From Saccharothrix sp. S26 (GTDB lineage Bacteria > Actinomycetota > Actinomycetes > Mycobacteriales > Pseudonocardiaceae): 64,000 nt of DNA. Position numbers and translations under genes: made by a program. The DNA lies in NCBI RefSeq assembly GCF_021390395.1, contig NZ_JAJUWT010000005.1:124001-188000 (forward strand), written 5' to 3'. Shown piece by piece: positions 1-10,579 of the stretch (its first letter is position 1; every line of letters begins with the position of its first letter). The notes under the pieces were generated by a model. That model saw only the letters and a list, made by a program, of their open reading frames with translations. It had not been told where the DNA came from and did not search any database.

Positions 1-3000
1 CGACTCGGTGACCTGGCCGAACGCGTTGTACCCGGTCTTGGACTCCGGACGGGTGACGACCGGGTCGCCGCCGCCGGACTCCACCGCCACCGGCGGCTGC
101 TGGACGCCGACCAGCCGGCTGGCCGCGTCGTAGCTGAACGAGGTGGTGTACGCGGCCGGGTCGGCGCCGGTCTCGTTGCCGCGCGGCGAGGTCACCGACG
201 TGATCAGGCCGCGCTGGTCGTAGCCGTACCTGGTGACCAGCGAGGAGGTGCCCAGCCGGGTGGCCTCGCCGGTGCGGCGGCCCGCGATGTCGTAGGTGTA
301 GTCGACGACCTCGGCCTCGCCGCTGCCGGTGGTGCCGGTGTTGGAGTCGTTGCCGGTGCGGGTGACCCGCTTGACCTTGCCGTTGCGGTCGTACTCCAGC
401 GCCGTGCGCCGGTTGAGCCCGGTCGGGTCGGCGGTGGACGCGGTCCGGCGGCCCACCGCGTCGTACTCATAGGTCGTCACCAGGCCGCCGGCCACGCGCT
501 GCTCGGTCAGGTTGCCGGCGGCGTCGTAGGTGTTGCGCTCGAGCTCGATCTGGGGCTTGGTGCCGCCGGGCGGTGCGTAGCCGAGGATCTTGCGCGAGCG
601 GAGCAGGTCGTCGTCGTAGTACTCGCGGACCTCGGTGCGCTGCATGGCGTCGGTGGTGCGCACCAGCCTGCCCGCGCCGTCGTAGGTGCGGGACTCCAGC
701 ACGAGGTAGCCGTCCGGCAGGGCCGGCGCGCCTTCGGGGTCGCCGTTCCAGCCGCGCAGGCGCACCTCCGACAGCGCGTTGCGGGCGGTGTAGGCGAACT
801 CGTGGCGCACGCCGTTGGCGTTGACGGTCCAGGTGACGTTGCCGAACGCGTCGTAGCCGTGGCTGGTCTCACCGCCCGCCGGGTCGGTGATCCGCTCGAC
901 CCGGCCGTGCCGGTCGTAGGAGACGGTGTTGACGCGGGGCTCGTCGCCCCCGCTGAGGTCGCTGACCTCGATGCGGACCTGGCGGCCGTCGGCGTCGTAC
1001 TCGACGTCGGTGCGGCGGGTGTGGGTGACGCCGGTGATCGCGTTGACCGTCGGCGGCTCGGTGACGCGGACCACGCGCGACAGCTCGTCGTAGACGTGGG
1101 TGGCGGTCACGCCCTGCGGGTGGGCGTCGGAGAACACCTTGGTGGTGAGCAGCCGCCCCACGGCGTCGTAGGTGTGCACGGTCCGCAGCCCGGACGGCGC
1201 GCGGACCTCGGCCAGGTCACCGGTGCGGTAGTAGGAGTAGCGGGTCTCGCCGCCCTCGGCGTCGCGGCTGGTCTTGACCAGGCCGGGCGGCTGGTTGCCG
1301 CCGTCGAAGCCCGGTTCGCCGCCGTCGGTGTAGGTGTGGGACACCACGCCGCCGTCCGCGGTGGTCTGCGAGACCAGGTCGCCGCGCGTGGTGTAGGCGT
1401 AGGCGGTGCGATAGCGGTTGTCGGTCGGGCCCGACGAGCGGGCGTCGCGGTGTTCGAGCAGGCGGTCGTTGCGGGGGTCGGTGGCGTCGTTGGGGTTCAG
1501 GTAGTAGCTGTAGTGCGCGGTCTGGCAGTTGCCGATGGCGCGGCAGGTCTTGCGGGACTTGACGTTGCCGCGGTCGTCGTGGGCCAGCACGATCTGCCGG
1601 CCGGTCTCGTCGGTGATCGTGGTCTGGAAGCCGGACTCGTCGTAGCCGAAGGTGCGCACGCCCTGGAACTCGACGTCGACGAACCCGCCGCCACCGCCGA
1701 TGGGGACGTCGCAGAAGCTGCCGCCCGGCACCGGCGCGCACGTCGTCGTGGTGGTGGGTGGCGCGGTGGTGTCGGGCGGGGTGTCCTCGGACCTGGTGGA
1801 GATGCCCAACGGTGAGAGCTGGCGCAGGACGCGGCCGCGCAGCGGGTCGAAGTCGTAGAAGTGGTTGCGGTTGCCCGGGTCGGTCACCCGCACGGTGCGC
1901 ACCAGGTTGGTGTCGTTGCCGGTGATGACCGGTGTGCCGAACTTCCAGGTGCCGCCGTCGCCGTCGAGGTACTCGACCACGCGGTCCTGCGCGGTGTCGT
2001 AGCGCAGCTCGGCCGCGACCCGCCCGGTCGGCAGCGTCACCTTGGCGACCTGGTCGGCGGCGGCGCGGGCGGCGTGGTGCGCGCGGACCTGGTCGAGGCC
2101 CAGCGGTTGCGCGTAGACGGCCGCCTCGTCGATGTCGCCCTGGAAGAACCACTTCGACCCGGTGCTCCAGGCGGGCCAGTCCGCGGCCGGGCTGAACGAG
2201 ATGCCCGCGCCGAGCTGGCCGTGGGTGAGGTCGAGGTTGTTCACGACGCCGGCCAGGTCGCCGACCTTCGCGCCGTCGAGGTACAGCGCCTGCGAGCCGA
2301 CCTGCGCCGACAGCACCACGTGGTGCCACTGGCCGTCGTTGACCGCCCCCGCGGTGGTGATGGGCGGGATCCGGGTGGTGCGGTCGGTCCAGAACTGGCC
2401 GCGCAGCTTGCCGTCGGTGCCCACGTAGAGCACGGGGACGGTGGCGGTGTGGCCGGTCTGGTCGAAGGCCTTGTTCTGGAACGCGGCCAGCGGACCGGAA
2501 CCGGTGGTGCGGAACCACAGCTCCAGGCTGGCGTTGCGGTTCTTGCTGATCGCGTGGTCGGGCAGGGTGAGGCGCGACTTCACCCCGTCGAACCCGGCGG
2601 CCGTGTCGGCGGACCCGGCGAGCGCGCCGGGCCTGCTCTGCTGGACGTCGACGTAGGTGCCGAAGTCCTTGCCCACGTTGACGCCGACCTGGCTGGCGGC
2701 CTTGCCGCCGGTGTCGCCCAGCGGCCAGTACGACGACGGCCGGCTGTCCAGCACCGCGGTGCGGTAGTGCGAACCGGTGGTGTGGTCGTAGGTCGCGCAC
2801 CCGTTGCGCGGGTCGCAGACCTTGGTCAGCTTGTCGCCGTCGTAGGTGTAGCGCCACGTCGGCGTGGTGCCGTTGACCGGGTTCGTGCTGACGGCGGTGA
2901 CGTGCGCGCCGGTCCAGGTGAACGTCAGGTAGCGGCCGGTGACCGGGCTGCGGGCCTGGCTCAGCTTGCCCGCGGTGTCGTAGACCAGCTCGACCGAGCG

Positions 3001-5688
3001 CAGCGCGTTGTCGGTGATGCGGGTGAGCTTGCCGTCGGCGCGGAAGTGGTAACCGGTGGCGTTCTTGTCCACCAGCGTCCAGCCGTTGTCGGCGTTGCGG
3101 AACAGCGTGGCGTACCGGCCGGGCGGCGGGGCGTAGGTGCCGTCGCCGTGGTGGCCGAAGCGGACCTGCCCGCCGTCGGGGTAGGTGACGACGACGTTGC
3201 CGGTGCCGTCCTGGTCCTGCACCGCGCGCATGTCGAACTGGCTGGTCCAGCCCGTGCCGAACAGCAGGTCACGGCGCGGGTCGAGGCTGTTGTAGGTGCG
3301 GGTCACCGTCAGCGGCGGCCCGGTGTTGCCCACGGAGGCGTCGATGGCGCTGGTGCGGTAGTTGGCGACCTGGGCGTCCACGTCGCCGGCCTTGCCGCTG
3401 TAGGGGGCGTTGCCCAGGTGCGCGGTGATCTCCGGCTGCGGCACCGCGGTCAACAGGGCGCTGGCCTGCACCGGCGCGCTCTCCGCGCCACCGGAGTCCT
3501 TCACGTACGCGTTCCACTGGTAGGTCTTGCTCCACCGCAACGACCCGGCCGGGACCGTCCACGACGGACTGGCCTGGTAACCGGAGTCCACACAGGACGT
3601 CGTGTTGGCCTTGTCGCACACGACGAACCGGTAGGACAGGCCCGCGCCGCCGTTGTCGATGTCGAGGCCGTTGGCCCACAACGTCGGCGTCAACGTCGGC
3701 GTCGAGTAGCCGTTGGGCGGGTACTGGGCGCGCAGCACCGGCGGCACGTTCTTCATCTCCAGCACCAGCGCCGCGGGCGCGATCTGCTCGTCCACGAAGT
3801 AGGCGTGGCCCTTGCGGTGCATGCTGAACTCGAACGTGTATTGCCCCCAGTCCGCCGGCGGCAGGATCGACGCCTCCAACGACACCGAGTGCCCGCGCGG
3901 CACCTCGTTCGGCAGGAACGCGGAGTCGTTGACCTGCACCATCGGCGCGCCGTTGGCCGAGAACTGCCGGTAGGACAGCACGTACTCGCCCGGCGTCCAC
4001 GTCGTCGCGCCGTGGTTGGTCACCGTGATGCCGACCTTGCCCGGCTGGCCGCCCTTGAGCAGCGGCGGCTGCGGCGTGGGCCGGTCGATCCGGTAGGACG
4101 CGTCGTAGGGGGTGTGGGTGATGAACAGGCGCGGCTTGTTCGCCGTGCCGTGGCCGTAGAACTTCTTCCAGCCGAACTGGTCGCTCTCCGACGCCCGCAC
4201 CGTCAGGCCGTAGTTGGCCTGCTGACCGCTCACCCACCGCTGCACCAGGTCGCGCCCCTTGGCACCCAACTGGATGCCGGCCGTGGCCTGCGGGCAGTTC
4301 GACCGCGTCTGCCCCGGCGCGATGTAGCCGTAGGCGAACGAGGAACTCTCCAGCTCCTCCCCGTAGGACGGACCCGGGAACGTGTGCCCGCCGCTCGCCG
4401 TCCACGGCACCGTGACCGGGTGCACGGTCACCGGCCGGGGGTTGCAGGAGTAGGAGTGGAAGTTGGTCAGCGCCAACGACGCGCCGAAGATCTTGTGGTG
4501 GGCCAACGAGTTCTCGATGCCGGGGAACGACAGGTAGCTCGCCGTGTGGATGGTCACGCTGCCGTCGCGGACGGTGCCCACGCGCAGTTCCTGCCCGGCG
4601 GCGTTGCTGAAGTTCTGGTTGTTGCTCTGCCGCTGCACGTACATGCTCGCCGGTGACTCCACCGTGGTCACCGTCGGGTCCACCAGCACCGGGTAGCGCC
4701 GCGCCGGGTCGGCCAGCCAGTCGCGGTCCAGGTGGACCCGCAGCACGCCGTCCACCAGCTCGTAGCGCACGCCCGCCGAGTACGCCGGACCCGCCGGGCC
4801 GTCGTGGGAGTCCTCCATGTGCCCGGCCGGGATCACCCCGCGCCGCTCGCCCGCCGCGTCGACCAGCTCGACCCCGCCGTCGACCAGCTTCGCGGTCAAG
4901 CCCTCGAGGTGCAACGGGAAGTCGAACGAGCGGGGTGTGTCCGCCGAGTGCAGGACCAGCGTCTCCTTGATCCCGCCGGACTGGAGGTCCAACCGCAGGT
5001 CCACGTTCGGCCGCACCGCCGGGTACGTGACCCGCGAGCCCTCCGCCTGGCCGGTGCCGCGTGCCGCGTCCTTGAGCGAGAACCCGAAAACGGCCTTGTC
5101 CCCCAACGCCATCCGCACCAACGGCGAGGCGTCGGCGGTGTTCGCCAGCCGCACGTCCACGCGGTCGGACTTGTTGCGCCACCCGTCGCCGTCGGGCACC
5201 GCGGTCGGGTCCACCGGCGTCCACGAACCGTCCGGACCCCGGTGGTACAAGGGATCCTGGCTCACCTCGGTGGTCAACGTGCCGTCACCGTTGGCGAAGG
5301 TCCGCGACCGGTCGGTGCGGCGCTCCACCAACTCGCGGCTGGAACCTTCCTCGAAGCCCCGCACCTGCCGGGGCTCGGGCTCGGCGACCCGGACCTCGTT
5401 GGTCGGCGGGTTCGGCTCCGCCTGCCCCTCGATCTTCGGGAACTGCGACTGCAACGACACGGGCTCGGCCTTGTTGACCGCCTTGGCGTCCACCGATCCC
5501 GGTGCGTCACCCCACTGCTGCGCCGGGCCGTGGCCGGGCAGCGCGGCACCGGACTGCTGCCGTTGGCGCTGCTCCACGAACACGACCGCGAGCGCGGTAC
5601 CCATCAGGCCGAGGACCAGGGCACCGACGAGCGCCAACGTGAGGCTACGACGGGACAGGCGCAGAGCAGCACGACGTGGTCTCACCAC
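1..5688 (-). CDS. RHS/YD-repeat protein with LamG domain, membrane-anchored (partial, 3' end off window)
   Basis: About 1,896 codons are visible without a stop, and the gene runs off the left edge. Two tandem GTG codons follow a GGAAGG ribosome site; the first (5688) is used here. The order is: basic N-terminus and one TM helix (residues 15-37), a Pro/Glu-rich stretch, a region ending in RRYPVLVDPTV typical of actinobacterial RHS proteins (to about 345), a DNRLRE-like beta region (350-520), Ig-like modules, a DUF6531-like RHS entry segment (about 765-830), a LamG/concanavalin fold (about 975-1,200, SLELWFRTTG), then YD repeats (YDAVGRL, YDRHGRV) to the edge. Such proteins form a beta-cocoon that often encloses a C-terminal toxin; that end is not visible. 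It is probably cell-surface. The long antisense ORFs here are composition shadows. Confidence 0.9.
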   Translation of the reverse strand, partial: MVRPRRAALRLSRRSLTLALVGALVLGLMGTALAVVFVEQRQRQQSGAALPGHGPAQQWGDAPGSVDAKAVNKAEPVSLQSQFPKIEGQAEPNPPTNEVRVAEPEPRQVRGFEEGSSRELVERRTDRSRTFANGDGTLTTEVSQDPLYHRGPDGSWTPVDPTAVPDGDGWRNKSDRVDVRLANTADASPLVRMALGDKAVFGFSLKDAARGTGQAEGSRVTYPAVRPNVDLRLDLQSGGIKETLVLHSADTPRSFDFPLHLEGLTAKLVDGGVELVDAAGERRGVIPAGHMEDSHDGPAGPAYSAGVRYELVDGVLRVHLDRDWLADPARRYPVLVDPTVTTVESPASMYVQRQSNNQNFSNAAGQELRVGTVRDGSVTIHTASYLSFPGIENSLAHHKIFGASLALTNFHSYSCNPRPVTVHPVTVPWTASGGHTFPGPSYGEELESSSFAYGYIAPGQTRSNCPQATAGIQLGAKGRDLVQRWVSGQQANYGLTVRASESDQFGWKKFYGHGTANKPRLFITHTPYDASYRIDRPTPQPPLLKGGQPGKVGITVTNHGATTWTPGEYVLSYRQFSANGAPMVQVNDSAFLPNEVPRGHSVSLEASILPPADWGQYTFEFSMHRKGHAYFVDEQIAPAALVLEMKNVPPVLRAQYPPNGYSTPTLTPTLWANGLDIDNGGAGLSYRFVVCDKANTTSCVDSGYQASPSWTVPAGSLRWSKTYQWNAYVKDSGGAESAPVQASALLTAVPQPEITAHLGNAPYSGKAGDVDAQVANYRTSAIDASVGNTGPPLTVTRTYNSLDPRRDLLFGTGWTSQFDMRAVQDQDGTGNVVVTYPDGGQVRFGHHGDGTYAPPPGRYATLFRNADNGWTLVDKNATGYHFRADGKLTRITDNALRSVELVYDTAGKLSQARSPVTGRYLTFTWTGAHVTAVSTNPVNGTTPTWRYTYDGDKLTKVCDPRNGCATYDHTTGSHYRTAVLDSRPSSYWPLGDTGGKAASQVGVNVGKDFGTYVDVQQSRPGALAGSADTAAGFDGVKSRLTLPDHAISKNRNASLELWFRTTGSGPLAAFQNKAFDQTGHTATVPVLYVGTDGKLRGQFWTDRTTRIPPITTAGAVNDGQWHHVVLSAQVGSQALYLDGAKVGDLAGVVNNLDLTHGQLGAGISFSPAADWPAWSTGSKWFFQGDIDEAAVYAQPLGLDQVRAHHAARAAADQVAKVTLPTGRVAAELRYDTAQDRVVEYLDGDGGTWKFGTPVITGNDTNLVRTVRVTDPGNRNHFYDFDPLRGRVLRQLSPLGISTRSEDTPPDTTAPPTTTTTCAPVPGGSFCDVPIGGGGGFVDVEFQGVRTFGYDESGFQTTITDETGRQIVLAHDDRGNVKSRKTCRAIGNCQTAHYSYYLNPNDATDPRNDRLLEHRDARSSGPTDNRYRTAYAYTTRGDLVSQTTADGGVVSHTYTDGGEPGFDGGNQPPGLVKTSRDAEGGETRYSYYRTGDLAEVRAPSGLRTVHTYDAVGRLLTTKVFSDAHPQGVTATHVYDELSRVVRVTEPPTVNAITGVTHTRRTDVEYDADGRQVRIEVSDLSGGDEPRVNTVSYDRHGRVERITDPAGGETSHGYDAFGNVTWTVNANGVRHEFAYTARNALSEVRLRGWNGDPEGAPALPDGYLVLESRTYDGAGRLVRTTDAMQRTEVREYYDDDLLRSRKILGYAPPGGTKPQIELERNTYDAAGNLTEQRVAGGLVTTYEYDAVGRRTASTADPTGLNRRTALEYDRNGKVKRVTRTGNDSNTGTTGSGEAEVVDYTYDIAGRRTGEATRLGTSSLVTRYGYDQRGLITSVTSPRGNETGADPAAYTTSFSYDAASRLVGVQQPPVAVESGGGDPVVTRPESKTGYNAFGQVTES

Positions 5689-5897
5689 GTGATCCTTCCC
5701 CTGAGGGACCGCCCGGAGAGCCCGGTCCCCCTCGGACCGGTGGCGAGCCGGCGCAAGTATGTGGGCCGGATTTCGCGGGCGGCAAGGATTTGTCCCGCCG
5801 CAGGACAGCCCGCACTTCGGATCCTTGCGCGCACCGCCCACGGCGCTCATGCTTCGCCCCGGCAGCGACCGGGCTGCCCGACCTCCTTGGGGGAGCG

Positions 5898-7862
5898 ATG
5901 CGACACAGACCCGCGCACGGCAGGCTCCTGCCCGCCGTGCTGGCGTTGACCGCCGCGCTGACGGCGACCTCCGCCGTCATCGACCCGATCACCGCGCAGG
6001 CGGCCGACTCCCTGCAGTGCCGCACCACGGCGTCGATCTTCACCGTCGTGCCCGACAGCCGGTTGTTCCTGTGGGGCCACCACGAGCCGGAGACCGGCGT
6101 GGCGAGCTGGCAGACCGGTCAGGAACTCGGGTCGGGGTGGGGGCAGTCGACGTGGGGCGGTCCCGACGGCCGGATCTACACCGTCAGCGAGACCGGTGAG
6201 CTGCACCGGCGCCGGTGGGCGAACGGTGCCTGGGAGGGCGGCGGGCCCAGCGCCTACACCGTGATCGGGACGGGGTTCACCACCTATCGCAATGCGGCTT
6301 ACCGCAACAAGTTCACCGTCGACTCGCTCGGCCACTTCTACGCCGTCGACCCCAGTGGTTTCCTGCGGTGGCGCAGCTACAACGAGACCACCGGCACCTG
6401 GCAGGAGGCCGTGCTCGACGCCGGCTGGGACCAGTACGACATGATCACGGCCGCCGGCAACGGGATCCTCTACGCCCGCACGACCAGCGGCTTCCTGTAC
6501 CGCTACGAGTACCACGCCGGGTCGCAGCGCCTGTCCGGTTCCACGATGGTCGGCAGCGGCGACTGGGGCGGGTTCGTCAAGATCTTCTCGCCCGGCGGCG
6601 ACGTGCTGTACGCCGTGCGACCCACCGGGCAGATGCTCTGGTACCGCTACGTCGTCGGTTCCGGGTTGGCCACCGGTTCCGGCCGGGAGATCGGCAACGG
6701 CGGGTGGGCGGCCGACCCCGCCACCGTCGCCACGACCGACGACTGCAAGCTGACGACGACGAACGAACCGCAGCGCCCCGCGGTGACCGCGGACCGGGCC
6801 GCGCCCGCCGTGTTGGCCAAGACCGGCAACGGCTACCTCCAGTACGGCTACGTCAACACCGAGGGCCGGCTGGTGCACGGCGAGATCCGCGACCTGTACA
6901 ACGTCAACCCCAACGGGTTCGCCGTGATCCCCGGGTACGCGGGCTTCACCGGCAAGCCGTCGTACGCGGAGAACGAGAACGGGCAGCTCCGCCTCTACGC
7001 GCACGGCACGGACGCCGACGCCCGCGGCTCCTTGCAGACCTCCCCCGGCGTGTGGAACGGGTTGTCCTACTTCGCCGGCCGGATGAAGACCAGCCCCCGC
7101 CTCGTGCGCACGACCAACGACCTGGTGACGTTCGTGGCGCTGGACGAGCAGGGCTACATCTGGGTCAAGCCGCAGCGGGTGCTCAACGCCTCGATCCACG
7201 CCTGGCGCAGGCACACCTACCAGAACCCGTTGCCGGTCGCCCCGGCCGGACCGCTGGAGGCCCGCGCCGACGGCAGCGGCATCCGGCTCACGGCGCTGGG
7301 CGTCAACGGCGTGACCTACACCTACTGGATCTCGGCCTCGGCCGAGGTGACCCTGCGCGTGCCGCCGTCGCCGTGGACCTCGCTCGGCAACCCGGCCGGC
7401 GCGCTGGCGACGAGCGTGCCGCTGCCCGACGGCGCCGGCGAGGTGTGGTTCACCCGCGCCGACGACGGCCAGGTCTGGACCAAGCGGACGGGTGCCACCG
7501 CGTGGACGGTGCTGCCGGCCACGACGCCGCCGGGCGTCACGGCGGTCGGCACGCCCAGCGCGATCATGGCCCCGAACGGCACGCTCCAGGTCGCGGTGCG
7601 CGGCTCGGACGGCTTCGTCTACCGCACCGGCCAGGCCAACCCCGGCAGCGGCACGTGGCTGCCGTGGACGGAGATCACGCAGTACGAGTACGAGAGCGCG
7701 GTGGACCCCACGCTCTCCCTCGCGGCCGACACGTGGGTAGTCGCCTTCCGCACGCCCGCCGGTGACCCGAAGCTGCGGCGCTTCCAACCCACCACCACCG
7801 CCGCCCGCACCGCCGACGCGGCCGGGACGTTCGTCGAGGTCCCGTTGGTCGTGGCGAAGTGA
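5898..7862 (+). CDS. Secreted tachylectin-like beta-propeller protein
   Basis: This is a 654-residue protein with a signal peptide (MRHRPAHGR, hydrophobic core, cut near TAQA). The body has repeated blade-like units such as [34 protein letters not shown] and [14 protein letters not shown], spaced roughly 45-50 residues apart. These resemble the tachylectin-2 five-bladed sugar-binding propeller, and a second propeller-like half follows a short acidic linker at about residue 275. No catalytic motif is visible. The ATG at 5898 lies seven bases after GGGGGAG (5889-5895-type purine run), which favours it over upstream in-frame starts. It is divergent from the RHS gene and followed by a strong hairpin. 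A role in binding extracellular glycans is inferred from the fold. Confidence 0.75.
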   Translation: MRHRPAHGRLLPAVLALTAALTATSAVIDPITAQAADSLQCRTTASIFTVVPDSRLFLWGHHEPETGVASWQTGQELGSGWGQSTWGGPDGRIYTVSETGELHRRRWANGAWEGGGPSAYTVIGTGFTTYRNAAYRNKFTVDSLGHFYAVDPSGFLRWRSYNETTGTWQEAVLDAGWDQYDMITAAGNGILYARTTSGFLYRYEYHAGSQRLSGSTMVGSGDWGGFVKIFSPGGDVLYAVRPTGQMLWYRYVVGSGLATGSGREIGNGGWAADPATVATTDDCKLTTTNEPQRPAVTADRAAPAVLAKTGNGYLQYGYVNTEGRLVHGEIRDLYNVNPNGFAVIPGYAGFTGKPSYAENENGQLRLYAHGTDADARGSLQTSPGVWNGLSYFAGRMKTSPRLVRTTNDLVTFVALDEQGYIWVKPQRVLNASIHAWRRHTYQNPLPVAPAGPLEARADGSGIRLTALGVNGVTYTYWISASAEVTLRVPPSPWTSLGNPAGALATSVPLPDGAGEVWFTRADDGQVWTKRTGATAWTVLPATTPPGVTAVGTPSAIMAPNGTLQVAVRGSDGFVYRTGQANPGSGTWLPWTEITQYEYESAVDPTLSLAADTWVVAFRTPAGDPKLRRFQPTTTAARTADAAGTFVEVPLVVAK

Positions 7863-7866
7863 CAGC

Positions 7867-7906
7867 GCGGGTCGGGGTGCCCGGTCCGCCCGGCACCCCG
7901 ACCCGC
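7867..7906 (+). terminator. Rho-independent-like terminator after the tachylectin-like gene
   Basis: A perfect 15-bp inverted repeat (GCGGGTCGGGGTGCC and its complement) with a 10-base loop begins five bases after the stop codon. There is no U-tract, as is usual in high-GC actinomycetes. Confidence 0.7.
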
Positions 7907-7978
7907 CCTGCCGAGGGCTGATCTGCCCACAGCAGCGCGACGCGCGCACGGCACCGGCGAGTCGGCATCGTCGAAGGC

Positions 7979-8601
7979 ATGAGCGACTACGACAAGCCAC
8001 CCCTGTTCGACCACCGGCTCCGGGAGCGGTTCTTCAGCCGGCGGGTGCTCGTGCTCGACGGACCGCTGGACGACGACAACGGGACCGTGCTGGCCACCCA
8101 ACTGCTGTCCCTGGCCGCCGAGGACCCCGACAAGGACGTCGCGCTGTGGATCCACTCACCGGGCGGGTCGGTCCCGGCGATGCTGGCGATCCGGGACGTG
8201 ATGCGGCTCGTGCCGTGCGACGTGGCCACGTTCGCGTTGGGGCTCGCGTGCAGCGCGGGCCAGTTCCTGCTGTCGGCGGGCACGCCCGGCAAGCGCTTCG
8301 CCCTGCCCCACGCGAGGATCCTGATGCACCAGGGCTCCGCGGGGATCGGCGGGTCGGCGGTCGAGGTGCAGGTGCAGGCCGACGACCTGCGGCACACCCG
8401 CGACACGGTGCTCGGGCTGATCGCGCAGGACACCGGGCAGCCGATCGACCGGATCTTCGCCGACTCGTTGCACGACCGCTGGTTCACCACCGCGCAGGCG
8501 CTGGAGTACGGCTTCATCGACCACGTCGTCGACCGCCTCGACCAGGTCGTGCCGGTGCGCGCGCACGAACTCGGCCTCGGCCCGCGGACGGGGGTCCGCG
8601 C

Positions 8602-8605
<4 letters not shown>
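7979..8605 (+). CDS. clpP: ClpP-family protease subunit (catalytically competent by sequence)
   Basis: This is a 208-residue S14 peptidase subunit of normal ClpP length. The triad is intact: Ser92 in LACSAGQF, His117 in ILMHQG and Asp162 in FADSLHDR. The hydrophobic core ([23 protein letters not shown]) matches the family. ClpP subunits form tetradecameric chambers that degrade unfolded or tagged proteins fed by ClpX/ClpC. The gene overlaps the next clpP by ATGA, so they are translationally coupled, as in the clpP3-clpP4 type operons of Streptomyces. The nucleophile context CSAG differs from the usual AASM/AASA. The ribosome site is weak (GAAGG directly next to the ATG). It is probably an accessory ClpP, not the housekeeping pair, because no trigger factor or clpX gene is adjacent. 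Confidence 0.9.
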
Positions 8606-9192
<587 letters not shown>

Positions 9193-9196
9193 GGCG

Positions 9197-9544
9197 TCAG
9201 GCGGCCATGAGCACGGGTCCCGCCGGACGTCGCCCGACCGCGGGACCCGCGCCGGGCCGCCGCCGCACGTCGCCCGCGATGTCGGCGAGCAGGTCGCCGA
9301 GCCCGACGCCGAGCGCGCCGGTCACCGCCGCGATCATCTCGCTGGACGGCTCCTTGCGCCCGCGTTCGATCTCCGACAGGTACTGCGGCGAGATGCCCGC
9401 CCGTTCGGCGACGTCGACCAGGCGGCTGCCGCGCTCCTCGCGGGCCGCGCGCAGGCTGCGGCCCAGGACCTCGCGCCACAGCGGTTCCGGCTCGGGGTCG
9501 GGGGTGCGGGCGCGGGTGCGGTCGAAGGGGAGGACGTCGGCCAT
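9197..9544 (-). CDS. ClgR/PopR-type XRE regulator with Ala-Ala C-terminus
   Basis: This 115-residue protein carries one Cro/CI helix-turn-helix (about residues 28-82: LGRSLRAAREERG, then GISPQYLSEIERGRKEPSSE), which is the signature of the ClgR/PopR family that activates clp genes in actinobacteria. The protein ends VLMAA. In Streptomyces, members of this family are themselves degraded by ClpP through a C-terminal Ala-Ala. The gene is convergent with the clpP pair, with four bases between the stops. Start ATG 9544 gives MADVLPFDR; an upstream ATG is in another frame. A feedback loop between regulator and Clp protease is the obvious inference. Confidence 0.85.
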   Translation of the reverse strand: MADVLPFDRTRARTPDPEPEPLWREVLGRSLRAAREERGSRLVDVAERAGISPQYLSEIERGRKEPSSEMIAAVTGALGVGLGDLLADIAGDVRRRPGAGPAVGRRPAGPVLMAA

Positions 9545-9582
9545 GCCGCCATCCTGACGCACGTCGGCCGGCCGTGGGCAGC

Positions 9583-9603
9583 GGTTCCGCTCCGAGCGGA
9601 ACC
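9583..9603. promoter_or_regulatory. Perfect inverted repeat upstream of the XRE regulator gene
   Basis: GGTTCCGCT-CCG-AGCGGAACC forms nine-base arms around a three-base spacer, 39 bases upstream of the regulator's ATG and just past the end of the EamA gene. It could be the regulator's own operator or a small terminator for the EamA transcript. It is not identical to the published ClgR box, so the assignment is open. Confidence 0.45.
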
Positions 9604-9606
9604 CGG

Positions 9607-10506
9607 TCACCGGCGCGATCCGACGCTGACGAAGGCGACGGCGGCGAGCACCACGAGGCAGCCGACGAGCTGCGGCGCGCTCGGCCGCTCGTGCAGCAGC
9701 ACCACACCCATGAGGATCGCGCCGACCGGTTGCAGCAGCATCATCGTCGCGCCCGTGGCGCTGGACAGCCGGGGCAGCGCCGTGGAGATCAGCAGCCAGC
9801 CCACGATCTGCCCGATCAGCGCCAGCGCGACCAGCCAGCCCAGCGCGGGCCACCCCGGTGACAGGTCCAGCCGGTCGGTCGGCACGCCGATCGCCACCGC
9901 GACCACCCCCGCAGACGCGGTGGCCAGCAACAACGTGTGGTCGCGCGCGCCGGGGCCCGTGCTGCGCCGCATCAGCACCAGGTAGGCGGCGAACCCCACG
10001 CCCGCGCCCAGCGCGAGCACCGCGCCCAGGACCGGGTCGGGCCCGAACGCGGGCGTGCCCGCCAGACCACCCGCGAGCACGATCCCGCCCAGCAGCACGG
10101 GTGCGGCGTACAGGAACCGGTTCGAGGGCCGCTCCCGGAACAGCAGGTACGCCACCGCGGGCACGATCACCACCTGCACGGACAGCAGCACGGTCGCGAT
10201 GCCCGCGCCGACCAGCCCGATCGCGTCGCCCCACAGCACGAAGTCCACGCCGAGCCCGACGCCCGCCAGCAGCGGCAGCAGCACGCGCCGCCGCGTCGTG
10301 CCCCGACGGCGTTCCCACCACACCAGGACGGCCAGCACGGGCAGCGAGAACAGGCAGCGCCAGAACGCGCTCGTGCTGCCGGTCGTGCCGGACACCTTGA
10401 TGAACACCGACGACAACGCGATGCAGAAGCTGCCCGCCAGGGCGAGCAGCGCCGGGTTGACCCTCGTGGCGGCGGGCGGCGCGGGACGGAGTGCGGTCGT
10501 GGTCAC
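9607..10506 (-). CDS. EamA/DMT-family transporter
   Basis: This is a 299-residue protein with ten predicted TM helices in two EamA halves (for example FCIALSSVFIKVSG and, in the second half, LALIGQIVGWLLISTALPRLS). The pattern is typical of drug/metabolite exporters of the RhaT/YdcZ superfamily. Helix ends match the family, such as FRERPS and LHERPSAPQLVGCLVVLAAV. GTG 10506 is chosen because AGGGTGG lies just upstream. It is divergent from a LysR gene 73 bp away, the usual arrangement in which the regulator controls the exporter. The substrate cannot be read from sequence. Confidence 0.85.
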   Translation of the reverse strand: MTTTALRPAPPAATRVNPALLALAGSFCIALSSVFIKVSGTTGSTSAFWRCLFSLPVLAVLVWWERRRGTTRRRVLLPLLAGVGLGVDFVLWGDAIGLVGAGIATVLLSVQVVIVPAVAYLLFRERPSNRFLYAAPVLLGGIVLAGGLAGTPAFGPDPVLGAVLALGAGVGFAAYLVLMRRSTGPGARDHTLLLATASAGVVAVAIGVPTDRLDLSPGWPALGWLVALALIGQIVGWLLISTALPRLSSATGATMMLLQPVGAILMGVVLLHERPSAPQLVGCLVVLAAVAFVSVGSRR

Positions 10507-10547
10507 CGATCCACCCTCGGTGCTGCGACCATCAAGGACAAGCGAAT

Positions 10548-10572
10548 GTTCGTGAGCGGAACCCGGTAGCAT
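10548..10572. promoter_or_regulatory. EamA/LysR divergent control region
   Basis: GTTCGTGAGCGGAAC (10548-10562) has GTTC/GAAC arms that could be a LysR site. TAGCAT (10567-10572) sits seven bases before the LysR GTG, as in a leaderless promoter. Confidence 0.4.
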
Positions 10573-10579
10573 CGCTGAT

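Noticed and set aside
1861..4656. Very long plus-strand ORF (931 codons) opposite the RHS gene, and similar antisense ORFs across the window
   Set aside because: The sequence is Val/Arg/Gly/Ala-rich with no domain. The minus strand encodes a coherent RHS protein. These are high-GC frame shadows.
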